Below, one piece after another: positions 26,103 to 33,945 of a stretch of DNA of 64,000 nucleotides. The position numbers and the translations under genes are program-made. Positions within the stretch are counted from its first letter, which is position 1, and every line of letters starts with the position of its first letter. The notes beneath the pieces are model-generated. The model was given only the letters and a program-made list of their open reading frames with translations, was not told where the DNA came from and did no database searches. Source of the stretch: Planctomycetota bacterium (GTDB lineage: Bacteria > Planctomycetota > J058); NCBI GenBank assembly GCA_023954375.1, contig JAMLIC010000020.1, positions 94,384-158,383 of the forward strand, written 5' to 3'.

Positions 26103-28328
26103 TCAGCGGGCCTCGAGCGAGGCGGCCAGCCGGCCGACGTCCTGCGTCGGCAGGTCACAGACGTAGTCGCGACACACGTACGCGGTCGCCCGGCCCTCGA
26201 GCGGCGGCTGCGCGGCGAGCATGGGGACGAGCGCGGCCAGCTCGCGCGCCGCCGCCTCGTCGGCGGGGCGGTGCGCGAGCACCGTCCGGGGCAGGTAGCG
26301 CCGGTGGACCTCGCGCGAGAGCGCGCGGAGCGCCGGGTCGTCGGGCGCGCCGGCCAGGGTCACCTCGCGCCAGGGACCCAGCGCCAGGTCGAGGGCGCCC
26401 GCGGCCGAGGGCATGGCGCCGGGGGCGCGGCCCAGCGTCTGCGCGTGCGCGCGGAGCGCGCCCAGCGCGCGCTCCGTGAGCGCGGCGTTCCCCGTCAGGT
26501 GGCCGAGGCGCAGGAGCACCTGCGCGGCGACGAACGCGCCGGAGGGCACGGCGCCGTCGAACGGGTCCTCGGGGCGGAAGAGGAGCGCCTCCCCGCCCCG
26601 GCGCGTGAGGAGCAGGCGCCCCCCGGGGTCCCCGAAGCGGTCGATGAGGACCCGCGCGAGCCCCAGCGCCTCGCGCAGCCAGCGCGCCTCGAACGTGGCC
26701 TCGTAGAGCTCGAGGAGGCCCAGGGCCAGGAAGGCGTGGTCGTCGAGCAGGCCCGGGACGGCGACGTCGCCCGCGCGGTAGCGGTGATACAGGTGCCCGT
26801 CGCGGCGGAGCGTGCGCAGGAGGAAGTCGGCCGCCTCCCGGGCCGCCGTGAGGTAGCGCGGCTCGTCCAGGGCGCGCCCGGCGTAGGCGAGCGCGGCGAT
26901 CGCCAGGCCGTTCCAGTCCGTCAGCACCTTGTCATCGAGCAGCGGCCGCGCGCGCGCCGCGCGCAGGGCGAGGAGCCGGGCCCGGCCCCGCGCCAGCCGC
27001 CCGGCCAGGACCCCCGGCTCGAGCCCCAGCGCGCCCGCGACCTCCTCGAGCGGGCGCGGGAGGTGCAGGATGTTCGTCCCGGTGGCCTCGCCGCTGGCCT
27101 CCTCGTGGTAGTTGCCCGCGGGCGTGACCCCGTAGGCGCGCGCGAACGCCGCCCCGTCGTCGGGGCCGAGCGCCGCGACGACCTCGTCGTACGTCCACAC
27201 GTAGAACTTGCCCTCGACGCCCTCGGAGTCGGCGTCCTCGGCCGAGCGGAAGGCGCCGCCGGGGTCGCGGAGGTCGCGCAGCACGTAGTCCAGGGCCTCC
27301 CGGGCCACGGCGGCGTGTCGGTCGGCGCCCGTGACCTGGAACAGCTCGACATAGAGCCGCGCCAGGAGCGCCTGATCGTAGAGCATCTTCTCGAAGTGCG
27401 GCACGAGCCAGGCGCGGTCGGTGGCGTAGCGGTGGAACCCCCCGCCCAGGTGGTCGCGGATCCCGCCGCGGGCGATCGCGTCGAGCGCGCGCTCCACGGC
27501 CGCCAGCGCCTGCGCGTCGTCGGCGCGGCGCGCCCAGCGCAGGAGGAAGGAGAGCGCCGGGGCCTGCGGGAACTTGGGCCGGGTGCCCAGGCCGCCGTGG
27601 ACCGGGTCGAGCTGCTCCATGAGCTGATCGCGGCCGCGGCGGAGCGCCGCCGCGTCGGGGAGCTCGCCCGGCGGCGCGGGGCGCGGGCGCAGCCGCTCGG
27701 TCAGGCGCCGGGCGTCGCTCAGGACGTCGGGCTGGCGCTCGCGCCACACCTCGGCGACGCGCCGGAGCAGCCCGAGGAAGTCGTCTCGACGGAAGTAGGT
27801 ACCCGCGAAGAACGGCTCGCCCGCGGGGGTGAGGAACACGCTCATGGGCCAGCCGCCGCGGCCCGAGACCGCCTGCACCGCCGCCATGTAGATCGCGTCG
27901 ACGTCCGGCCGCTCCTCGCGGTCGACCTTCACGGCCATGAAGTGCGCGCTGAGCACGGCGGCGACCTCCGCGTCCTCGAACGACTCGCGCTCCATGACGT
28001 GGCACCAGTGGCAGGTCGCGTAGCCGACGGAGAGGAACACCGGCTTGTCCTCGCGGCGCGCCCGGGCGAAGGCCTCGTCCCCCCAGGGGTACCAGTCGAC
28101 CGGGTTGCGCGCGTGCTGGCGCAGGTACGGGCTCTGCTCGAAGACGAGCCGGTTGAACCCGGGGCCGCCGTCCGGCGGCAGCGCCGCCCGGTCGCCCGGC
28201 GGCGGGAGCTCGCGCGGCGGGTGGGCGCCGGGTGGCTCCTGGGCGGCCGCGCCCAGGGCGACCGCCGCGGCGGCCGCCGCCAGGGCGCCGAGCGCCCTCG
28301 CGCGGGTGACGAGCGCGTGGGCCCTCAC
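26103..28328 (-). CDS. Thioredoxin-domain protein of the YyaL/DUF255 (SPATA20-like) family, probably exported
   Basis: 741 residues. A hydrophobic N-terminus (LGALAAAAAAVALGAAAQ) looks like a signal peptide. The thioredoxin-like DUF255 domain follows: NPVDWYPWGDEAFARA, then the redox motif VGYATCHWCHVMERESF near residue 105, and GGWPMSVFLTP. The remaining ~500 residues form the (alpha/alpha)6 barrel with PHFEKMLYDQALLA, SAEDADSEGVEGKFY and LTDWNGLAIAALA. Family members are usually cytosolic; export would be notable. It overlaps the Cys-rich gene upstream by four bases and lies 53 bases before the RND permease gene, so it belongs to this operon. Confidence 0.9.
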   Translation of the reverse strand: MRAHALVTRARALGALAAAAAAVALGAAAQEPPGAHPPRELPPPGDRAALPPDGGPGFNRLVFEQSPYLRQHARNPVDWYPWGDEAFARARREDKPVFLSVGYATCHWCHVMERESFEDAEVAAVLSAHFMAVKVDREERPDVDAIYMAAVQAVSGRGGWPMSVFLTPAGEPFFAGTYFRRDDFLGLLRRVAEVWRERQPDVLSDARRLTERLRPRPAPPGELPDAAALRRGRDQLMEQLDPVHGGLGTRPKFPQAPALSFLLRWARRADDAQALAAVERALDAIARGGIRDHLGGGFHRYATDRAWLVPHFEKMLYDQALLARLYVELFQVTGADRHAAVAREALDYVLRDLRDPGGAFRSAEDADSEGVEGKFYVWTYDEVVAALGPDDGAAFARAYGVTPAGNYHEEASGEATGTNILHLPRPLEEVAGALGLEPGVLAGRLARGRARLLALRAARARPLLDDKVLTDWNGLAIAALAYAGRALDEPRYLTAAREAADFLLRTLRRDGHLYHRYRAGDVAVPGLLDDHAFLALGLLELYEATFEARWLREALGLARVLIDRFGDPGGRLLLTRRGGEALLFRPEDPFDGAVPSGAFVAAQVLLRLGHLTGNAALTERALGALRAHAQTLGRAPGAMPSAAGALDLALGPWREVTLAGAPDDPALRALSREVHRRYLPRTVLAHRPADEAAARELAALVPMLAAQPPLEGRATAYVCRDYVCDLPTQDVGRLAASLEAR

Positions 28329-29212
28329 TGGCCGAGGGTGGCCTCCAGCCCCTGGGCCCTGAGGCCCGCGAGCGCGCGGCGCAGCGCCGGCTCGCGGGCG
28401 CGGTCGAGCTCGAAGCGCGCCTCCCCGCGCCGCTCGTCGAAGGTCAGCTGCGTGGCGCCCAGCGGCGCGAGCGCCTCACGGATCGCCGGCCCGGGGGCGA
28501 CGTGCTCGTGCCCCTCCTCGTGGTCGTGGGGGGCCGTGCGCAGGCGCACGGTGTACTGCTTCAGCGCCCGGCCGCCCTCGAAGCGCACCTTGCAGCCATC
28601 GCATCGGCCGTCCTGCCGGATCGCGATCAGGCACGCGCGGCAGGAGGTCTTCTGGCCGCGGGCGTGCCCGACGTTGCAGCCCTCGCACCAGCCGCCGTCC
28701 TCCGTGCCCATGAGGTCGAAGCAGGCGCGGCAGGTCGTCCTCTTGGCGCCCACGTAGCCCACGCGGCAGCCGTCGCACCAGCCGTCTCGCTGGATCGCGG
28801 TCAGGCACGCGCGGCAGGAGGTCTTCAGGCCACGGGCGTGGCCGACCTTGCAGCCCTCGCACCAGCCGCCGTCCTCCGCGCCCATGAGGTCGAAGCAGGC
28901 GCGGCAGGTCGTCTTCTTGGCGCCCACGTAGCCCACGCGGCAGCCGTCGCACCAGCCGTCCTGCTGGACCGCGGTGAGGCACGAGCGACAGGTGGTCTCC
29001 ACCCCGCGCGCCACGCCCACGTTGCAGGCGCCGCACCAGCCGTCGGCCGGCAGGGCGGCCTCGCACCTGGGGCAGGCGGCCTGCTTCGCGGGCGCGGGCG
29101 CGGGCGGGTCGCCGGCCCGGGCGACGGCGGGCGCGAGCATCCAGGGCAGGGCCACCAGCGCCAGCAGGACGACGGCGGCACGACAGCGGCGGATCGGTCC
29201 GGTCAAGGTCAT
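28325..29212 (-). CDS. Exported Cys-rich protein with tandem zinc-ribbon-like repeats and a C-terminal HMA-like domain
   Basis: 295 residues. An N-terminal helix (VVLLALVALPWMLAPAVARA) is a signal peptide. Then come about ten CxxC half-sites arranged as alternating units of the types CRACFDLMGAEDGGWCEGC and CRACLTAIQRDGWCDGC. They are followed by a His-rich stretch HDHEEGHEHVAPG and a ~60-residue ferredoxin-like tail (AIREALAPLGATQLTFDERR). The repeats occur at DNA level with a 174-base period. Paired CxxC knuckles strongly suggest metal (zinc or soft metal) binding in the periplasm. Sitting between an anti-sigma gene and an efflux system, it may buffer or present metal. I know no named family with this build. 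Confidence 0.8.
   Translation of the reverse strand: MTLTGPIRRCRAAVVLLALVALPWMLAPAVARAGDPPAPAPAKQAACPRCEAALPADGWCGACNVGVARGVETTCRSCLTAVQQDGWCDGCRVGYVGAKKTTCRACFDLMGAEDGGWCEGCKVGHARGLKTSCRACLTAIQRDGWCDGCRVGYVGAKRTTCRACFDLMGTEDGGWCEGCNVGHARGQKTSCRACLIAIRQDGRCDGCKVRFEGGRALKQYTVRLRTAPHDHEEGHEHVAPGPAIREALAPLGATQLTFDERRGEARFELDRAREPALRRALAGLRAQGLEATLGQ
28572..29093 (-). repeat. Three tandem ~174-bp coding repeats
   Basis: Units begin at about 28572, 28746 and 28920. The stretch starting GCGCCCACGTAGCCCACGCG is identical at 28746 and 28920. Each unit encodes 58 residues with two double-CxxC modules. The central units are nearly identical, while the unit at the protein's N-terminal end has drifted most. 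This implies recent duplication within the gene. Confidence 0.85.
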
Positions 29213-29263
29213 CGCTTCCTCCGTTCAGACCAGGCGTTCGACGAGAGACGAGCGCCGCCGCGC

Positions 29264-30054
29264 TCAGCGCGCGGCCACCAGCGCATCGGCGACCGACCCC
29301 AGATCGCCCGCCTCCGGCGCGCCCATGACGCAGGCCACCAGATGCTCCCCGGCGGCGAGGCACACCTCGTGCCCGTGGATGCGGGTCCGCGCGCGGCCCT
29401 GACCGCGCTCGAGCGCCCGCCGCGCCTCGGGGAACGCGTCCAGGTCGCGCGCGGAGAGCACGAACGCCGAGACCGGCTCGGCGCCGCGCCGGGCCATGAC
29501 GTAGGCCACCAGCACGGGGCCGAACGCGCAGCGGCGCGCGCCGACGACGTCCAGCTCCGGCGGCGGCTCGACCTCGAGCCCCAGCTGCGCGCGGAAGTAG
29601 GCGCGCAGCTCCGCGGGGTCGTTGGTCGCCAGCTCCGCGCGCTCGCTGCCGTCGAGGTAGCCGTCGTGGCTGTGGCAAGCCGCCTTCCCCAGGGCGCCGA
29701 GGGCGGGCTGGCCGCCGCGGCCGAGCAGGGCGGTGAGCCCCGCCGCGAGCAGCAGCCCCGCCGCGAGCAGCAGCCCGGCGGCGACCCCCAGCCGGCGGGC
29801 GCGCCCGCGCCGCGGCGCCGCGGCCTCGCCGCGCACGGCGGCCGCGACGCGCTCCCAGGCGGCGGCGTCGTCGGGGACGCGGCGCCGCGCCGCAGCGCCG
29901 CCTGGAGGTCGCGCTCGAGCGCCAGCTCCGCGCCGAAGCGCCGCGCGCAGTCGGCGCACCGCTCCAGGTGCTCGCCCACCTCGAAGCTGGTGCGGGGGTC
30001 GAGCTCCGAGTCCATGTAGGGGCTGAGGAAGCGGAGGACGTCCTCACACCTCAT
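29264..30054 (-). CDS. Anti-sigma factor with zinc-finger (zf-HC2) domain, one-base frame disruption
   Basis: Starts at ATG 30054 behind GGAGAGGAGG. MRCEDVLRFLSPYMDSELD then HLERCADCARRFGAEL is the HxxxCxxC anti-sigma zinc motif. The frame breaks near 29882: before it the reading is DLQAALRRG, and after a one-base correction it continues as RVPDDAAAWERVAAAVRGE. A membrane helix (LGVAAGLLLAAGLLLAAGL) and a ~150-residue C-terminal sensor domain with ACHSHDGYLDG follow, to the stop at 29264. Probable role: membrane anti-sigma that holds the ECF factor encoded just upstream (overlap 11 bases), with the periplasmic Cys/His domain sensing the signal. The break lies in a GGCGCCGCG tract and may be an assembly error. 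Confidence 0.8.
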
Positions 30055-30658
30055 GGCGGCCCTCCTCTCCCCCCGGCGCATGAGTGGCAGGACGGCCGAG
30101 CAGGCCGCGATCGGCGGCCAGCTCCACGAGCGCGCGGCGCAGGCGCGCGCGGGCCCGGTGCAGGCGGGTCATCACGGTGCCCAGGGGCACTTGCAGGGTG
30201 GCCGCGATCTCGGCGTACTTCAGCTCGCCCAGGGCGCGGAGCAGGAACGCCTCGCGCTCGCCCTCCGGCAGCGCGCGCAGGGCCTGGGCCAGCTCCGCGT
30301 CGAGCAGCGGCAGCACGCGCTCGCGGTCGGCGAGCAGCACGTCATAGGCCGCCTCCCGCTCGAGCTGCGCCAGGGCGTCGTCCTCCAGCGCGGGCTCCTC
30401 GGCGGGCGCGAGGCCATACGTCATAGGGCGCCGCTTGCGGTTCGCGTTCTGCACCTCGTGCACGAGGTAGGTGAAGGCGAAGGCGCGGAAGCTCCCCCCG
30501 GAGAACCGGTGGAAGTCCCGGAAGGCGCGCAGCGTGGCCGTCTGCACCGCGTCCTCGGCGTCGCTCGGCGCGTGGAGCGCCCGCCGCGCAAAGCCCAGCA
30601 GGGCCTCACGCTGAGGCGCGAGGAGCGCGAGGAAGGACTCGGCGCGTTCGTGCGGCAC
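30044..30658 (-). CDS. ECF-type RNA polymerase sigma factor
   Basis: 204 residues from GTG 30658 with AGGAG upstream. Region 2: FARRALHAPSDAEDAVQTATLRAFRDFHRF and FRAFAFTYLVHEVQNANRKRR. Region 4: LPEGEREAFLLRALGELKYAEIAATLQVPLGTVMTRLHRARARLRRAL. It heads a co-directional cluster of seven genes down to 20215 and probably directs their transcription when released by the anti-sigma factor. Confidence 0.93.
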   Translation of the reverse strand: MPHERAESFLALLAPQREALLGFARRALHAPSDAEDAVQTATLRAFRDFHRFSGGSFRAFAFTYLVHEVQNANRKRRPMTYGLAPAEEPALEDDALAQLEREAAYDVLLADRERVLPLLDAELAQALRALPEGEREAFLLRALGELKYAEIAATLQVPLGTVMTRLHRARARLRRALVELAADRGLLGRPATHAPGGEEGRHEV

Positions 30659-31453
30659 CAGGGCTCCTGAACCTGAAGGTCCCGGAAGGCCCGGAGTAGT
30701 TCACGACTCTACCGTGGCGTCGCACCTGGACCATCTGCGCGGAGTCTCCGGGGGGCTCCGCGGGCAGAGTCGTTCGTGCCCTGTTCCCTCCACGGACGAT
30801 GCTGGACACGACCGGCCTTGTGGCTGGTCGCTTCCTGCGAGGATCTCCATCGCGGGCCGCTCACCGGCGCATGGCCGAGGCCGCCAAGACCGACTGGGTC
30901 GGCAGCGCGCTGCCCGTGGTCACCAAGGCGGAGGGCGGGGGCGCCCTCCGGGCCACGGACGCGCCGGCCGGCGGGGGGGTGCCCGGGCCGAGCGCGGGCG
31001 GCCGGCGGCGCGCTGCACGTCGTGGCAAGGGGGGCTGGCGCTAGCGGCGCTCACGGGTGCGCGACCCCGTAGCAGAGGGTGGCGCGGGCGGAGCTGCGCT
31101 GCCTGGGGTCCACCGAGGCTGGCCGTCGCGCCCGCGAGGCCGGCCGGGCAGCGCGCCGCCAGCCGCGCGCCGCCGGCGTTGGCACGGGGCAGCACGCCCA
31201 CAGTGGGCGCCCTGCTGTGGTGGGGGCGCGCTGGCCGTTCGCCGAGGGCGGCGGCGCCGGTTGGGACCGCACGGTCGCCGAGGCCGATGGCGGCGTGGTC
31301 GCCGAGACCGACGGCCCAGCCCACCCGGGGGCCGGATGCCCGTGATCGTCGCCGGGGCGGCGCCGGCGCGGGCGCGGCCGGCGCGCTGCCCGTGGTCATC
31401 AAGGCCGCGGCGCCGGGGCGCCCGGCGCGCAGCCCGTGGTCGTGACCGGTGCG
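30659..31453. other. 795-base stretch without a supportable gene
   Basis: Between the divergent sigma gene and the mobile region. Reading frames here are Arg/Ala/Pro-rich and lack family motifs. The phrase GCGCTGCCCGTGGTCA recurs with small changes at about 30907 and 31382 (a third, weaker copy near 31428), and GTCGCCGAGRCCGAYGGC occurs twice near 31274 and 31298. It may be the remains of a repetitive gene or low-complexity spacer. The promoter of the sigma operon should lie at its left end, but I cannot define one. Confidence 0.5.
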
Positions 31454-32077
31454 TCAGCGCTCGCGTGGGCGCTTCGTCGCCGGCGCGGTCGGGCTCTCGT
31501 TGGTGGCGCGGGCGATGGCGCCGGCCAGGTCGACCAGGTGCCTCCGTCCCCAGCGCGCCTCGTGCTCGGCCACCGCCCTGATGACCAGGGCCATGCCGGC
31601 CTCATCGACCTGGGGCCGAACGTCGAGAGCGTCGGCGTCGGTCGGTCGGCCGATGATCTGGAGCTTCCGCCCCGAGACCGCGCACCTGCCCGACTGCCTC
31701 GAGAAGGCCTCGAGCGCCTCCCGGAAGTCGCGATCCGGGTGGCGCCGGCGGAGGGCCCCGATCACCCGGTCGAGGAGCAGCCTGGCGCCGCCCGGTGTCC
31801 GCGTACGGCGATCACACACGATGATGTTCTCCCCCGTGAAGCCCTCGTCTCGGTTGGCTCGGCGGAGCTGCCACGACGTGTCCGGCCAACGTCGATGGAC
31901 CAGGTCGAGGATGTCGATGAGATCGACGTCGATGTAGATCCCGCGCGGCTCGGCGTAGCGCTGTAGGCGCTTCAACTTGCGGCGCGCTGCCACGAGCCGG
32001 GCGAAGTGATCGCCGTGGTAGCGAGAGCCGCGGTCCGCCTGACGGTCGCAGGCGCCACAAGCGCAGGGGGAGGTCAC
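31454..32077 (-). CDS. Hypothetical protein of the mobile region, possibly HNH-endonuclease-like
   Basis: 207 residues from ATG 32077, overlapping the recombinase stop by four bases (ATGA), so it is translated with it. The N-terminus CACGACDRQADRGSRYHGDH has a CxCxxC cluster. The later piece QSGRCAVSGRKLQI resembles the C-x2-SG-x-L knuckle that precedes HNH motifs in phage nucleases, but I do not see a complete HNH triad. Function unproven; part of the integrative element by position. Confidence 0.65.
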   Translation of the reverse strand: MTSPCACGACDRQADRGSRYHGDHFARLVAARRKLKRLQRYAEPRGIYIDVDLIDILDLVHRRWPDTSWQLRRANRDEGFTGENIIVCDRRTRTPGGARLLLDRVIGALRRRHPDRDFREALEAFSRQSGRCAVSGRKLQIIGRPTDADALDVRPQVDEAGMALVIRAVAEHEARWGRRHLVDLAGAIARATNESPTAPATKRPRER

Positions 32078-33261
32078 GGCGAACCTCCGATGATGGGAGC
32101 GGGGAGAGGAAGGGACTCGAGCGCGCGGACCATGTCCAGGGTCTTCACGTCGACGTAGGTGTTCATCGTCAGCTCGATCGTGCTGTGCCTCATGACCTGC
32201 TGGGCCGTTCGGGGCGGCACGCCCGCGGCCGCCATGAACGTGGCGGTCGCGTGCCGAAGCGAGTGGACGTCCGCGGTCCTGCCGCGGTCGTCGCGGTAGT
32301 CGATGCCTGCGAAGGCCAGGTCCCTGCGGAGCGACTTGATGAGCTGGACCGGGACGCGGAACAGGTGCGCCGTGGGCGGGGCCGCCGGCATGGTCGCGAC
32401 CCAGGCGCGGAGCTCACTCGCCAGCCAGGGGATGATGGGCAGGACCTCGACGCGGCCGTTCTTCCCGCGGACCGACACGCGCCCGGCGCCGGTGGGCGGC
32501 AGCTCGACGTCGCGCAGCTCGACGCGCGCGAGCTCGCCGCGCCGGAGCCCGGTCGCGTACAGGGTGACGTAGATCAGCGCCCGCTCGAGGCCGATCCGCT
32601 CGAGCTGGAGGAGTCGCTCCGGTCGCGTCACGCGTCCGGCGCCTGCGACCGGGCGGGCGCGAGCTGCGGCAAGGAGCCGGACCATCTCCGCGGGAGCAAG
32701 GACCCGCCGAACCCGCCGTGCGCGACGCCGGTCGTTCAGCAGCGGCATGCGGCTGATGGACTCCAGGTCGGCGTCGAGTCGGTGGTCCAGGATGGCCCAC
32801 CGCAGGAACGCGCGGATCGAGAGGAGGTAGGCGTCGCGGGTCCGCGCGCTGCGGCCAGCATCGAGCACGGCGGTGAGCGGCCGGGCGATGGAGACGGCGT
32901 CGAGATCGGCCAGGCGGCGCGACCGCGTGTGGTCGATGATCCAGCGGATGCGAGCGAGCGTCTCGCGGCGCCAACGGTCCGAGACGCCCAGCGCCGTCAG
33001 GTGATGGTCGTAGTCGTTCACGTGGGCCAGGATCGGTCTGTTCGCCTCCACCACCGGGCGGCCGAAGACGGCGGCGCGCGCCGCGGCGCGCTCCAGTTCG
33101 GCGGCCATGGCCTCGGTGGCCCTCTTGTCGCGGAGCCCGGGCACGCGCCTGATCACGCCGAAGCCGTCGCGGTACTCGATGTAGTACTTGCTCGTCTCGC
33201 GCGTGAAGCGGGTACCGTCGCGGGACTTGCCCGTGTACTTCTGCTTGAAGATCGCGGCCAT
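32074..33261 (-). CDS. Tyrosine recombinase / phage-type integrase
   Basis: 395 residues, ATG 33261. An N-terminal SAM-like core-binding domain (residues 75-180, with ARTRDAYLLSIRAFLRWAI) precedes the catalytic domain. Its residues are TGLRRGELARVEL (Arg I), DVHSLRHATATFM (His-x-x-Arg) and MRHSTIELTMNTYVDV with the nucleophile Tyr. All catalytic residues are present. The N-terminus MAAIFKQKYTGKSRDGTRFT resembles that of the second recombinase at 35415, so they share ancestry. A helix-turn-helix gene ends exactly one base upstream, giving an excisionase-integrase pair. Confidence 0.93.
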   Translation of the reverse strand: MAAIFKQKYTGKSRDGTRFTRETSKYYIEYRDGFGVIRRVPGLRDKRATEAMAAELERAAARAAVFGRPVVEANRPILAHVNDYDHHLTALGVSDRWRRETLARIRWIIDHTRSRRLADLDAVSIARPLTAVLDAGRSARTRDAYLLSIRAFLRWAILDHRLDADLESISRMPLLNDRRRARRVRRVLAPAEMVRLLAAARARPVAGAGRVTRPERLLQLERIGLERALIYVTLYATGLRRGELARVELRDVELPPTGAGRVSVRGKNGRVEVLPIIPWLASELRAWVATMPAAPPTAHLFRVPVQLIKSLRRDLAFAGIDYRDDRGRTADVHSLRHATATFMAAAGVPPRTAQQVMRHSTIELTMNTYVDVKTLDMVRALESLPLPAPIIGGSP

Positions 33262-33489
33262 CTACTCCTCCAAGACGAGCTCGTTCACGGGCGGGCAGCC
33301 CTGCTCGACCCACGCGGCGATGATCGAGGGCACGAACCGAGGGCTCCGGCTGCCGGCGAGGCGCAGGTGCGGGATCGATCCAGGTCGGTCAGACGCGTAT
33401 CCCAGTCGCGTGTAGACCCAACGCCGCGAACGGCGCAGGTAACCCCTCAAGTCGTCGACCGTCCAGAGGGGCTCCTTGCTGATGGACAT
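33262..33489 (-). CDS. Small helix-turn-helix protein, excisionase-like
   Basis: 75 residues from ATG 33489. LWTVDDLRGYLRRSRRWVYTRL is an HTH_17/AlpA-type recognition segment, followed by a wing (HLRLAGSRSPRFVPSIIAAWV). Such small proteins act as excisionases or local repressors of integrative elements. Its stop abuts the start of the integrase gene, so the two are translationally linked. Confidence 0.78.
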   Translation of the reverse strand: MSISKEPLWTVDDLRGYLRRSRRWVYTRLGYASDRPGSIPHLRLAGSRSPRFVPSIIAAWVEQGCPPVNELVLEE

Positions 33490-33565
33490 GACCGTTCTCC
33501 TGACGATGGTCCCCGGGGCCGGAACGGCCGACCCCGGGGACGGTTTGGGTATGGACCGCCGCCGG

Positions 33566-33775
33566 CTACGCGTCCTCCTCCTCCTCCTCCTCCTCCTCCT
33601 CCTCCTCCTCCTCGCCCCGGCGCTCCTCGATGAACTGCGCCAGCTTCGCGCCGTGGATGAGGGTCTCGCCGTCCGGTCCCTCGATCGTCTCGAGCTCCTC
33701 GTTCTCGATGGCGACGAGGACCTCGTGGATGCGCATGCAGGCCTCGCGGGCCGCCTCATCAACGCTGTAGTACAT
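33566..33775 (-). CDS. Small acidic protein with poly-glutamate tail
   Basis: 69 residues from ATG 33775, preceded by AAGGAGGAG (about 33784-33792). MYYSVDEAAREACMRIHEVL looks like an excisionase-type HTH start, then IEGPDGETLIHGAKLAQFIEE. The last 17 residues are almost all Glu, encoded by a CTC/CCT microsatellite on the plus strand (33571-33613). It may be a second excisionase-type protein; the acidic tail length is likely unstable. Confidence 0.62.
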   Translation of the reverse strand: MYYSVDEAAREACMRIHEVLVAIENEELETIEGPDGETLIHGAKLAQFIEERRGEEEEEEEEEEEEEDA

Positions 33776-33862
33776 GATCGACTCCTCCTTCGCGGCGCTC
33801 GCCGCTGCCATGGAGTGCAGGGAGCCCGACCGGAGTGCTGGATTCCTGCAGGCCTGCGTAAG

Positions 33863-33883
33863 TGCTGGCTGGCTAAGCCAGCA
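33863..33883. promoter_or_regulatory. Inverted repeat between divergent genes of the mobile region
   Basis: TGCTGGCT and AGCCAGCA are perfect 8-base arms around GGCTA. It lies between the small acidic gene (minus) and the sigma-like fusion gene (plus), 63 bases before the latter's ATG. It could be an operator for a regulator of the element or a short transcript hairpin; no T-run follows. Confidence 0.5.
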
Positions 33884-33945
33884 GGGAGTGGGGCCGGGCC
33901 GCTGACGGTGCCCGCGGGCTGCAACTTCGGTCATGCTGATGGGCC

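Noticed and set aside
22756..26166. 1136-codon open frame on the plus strand opposite the RND permease
   Set aside because: Its translation is His/Arg/Asp-rich low-complexity, the usual antisense shadow of a G+C-rich gene.
30600..31500. A second copy of the tRNA-Val 3' end as left attachment site
   Set aside because: I looked for pieces such as GGACTTGAACCTGTGACC and found none; the left border stays undefined.
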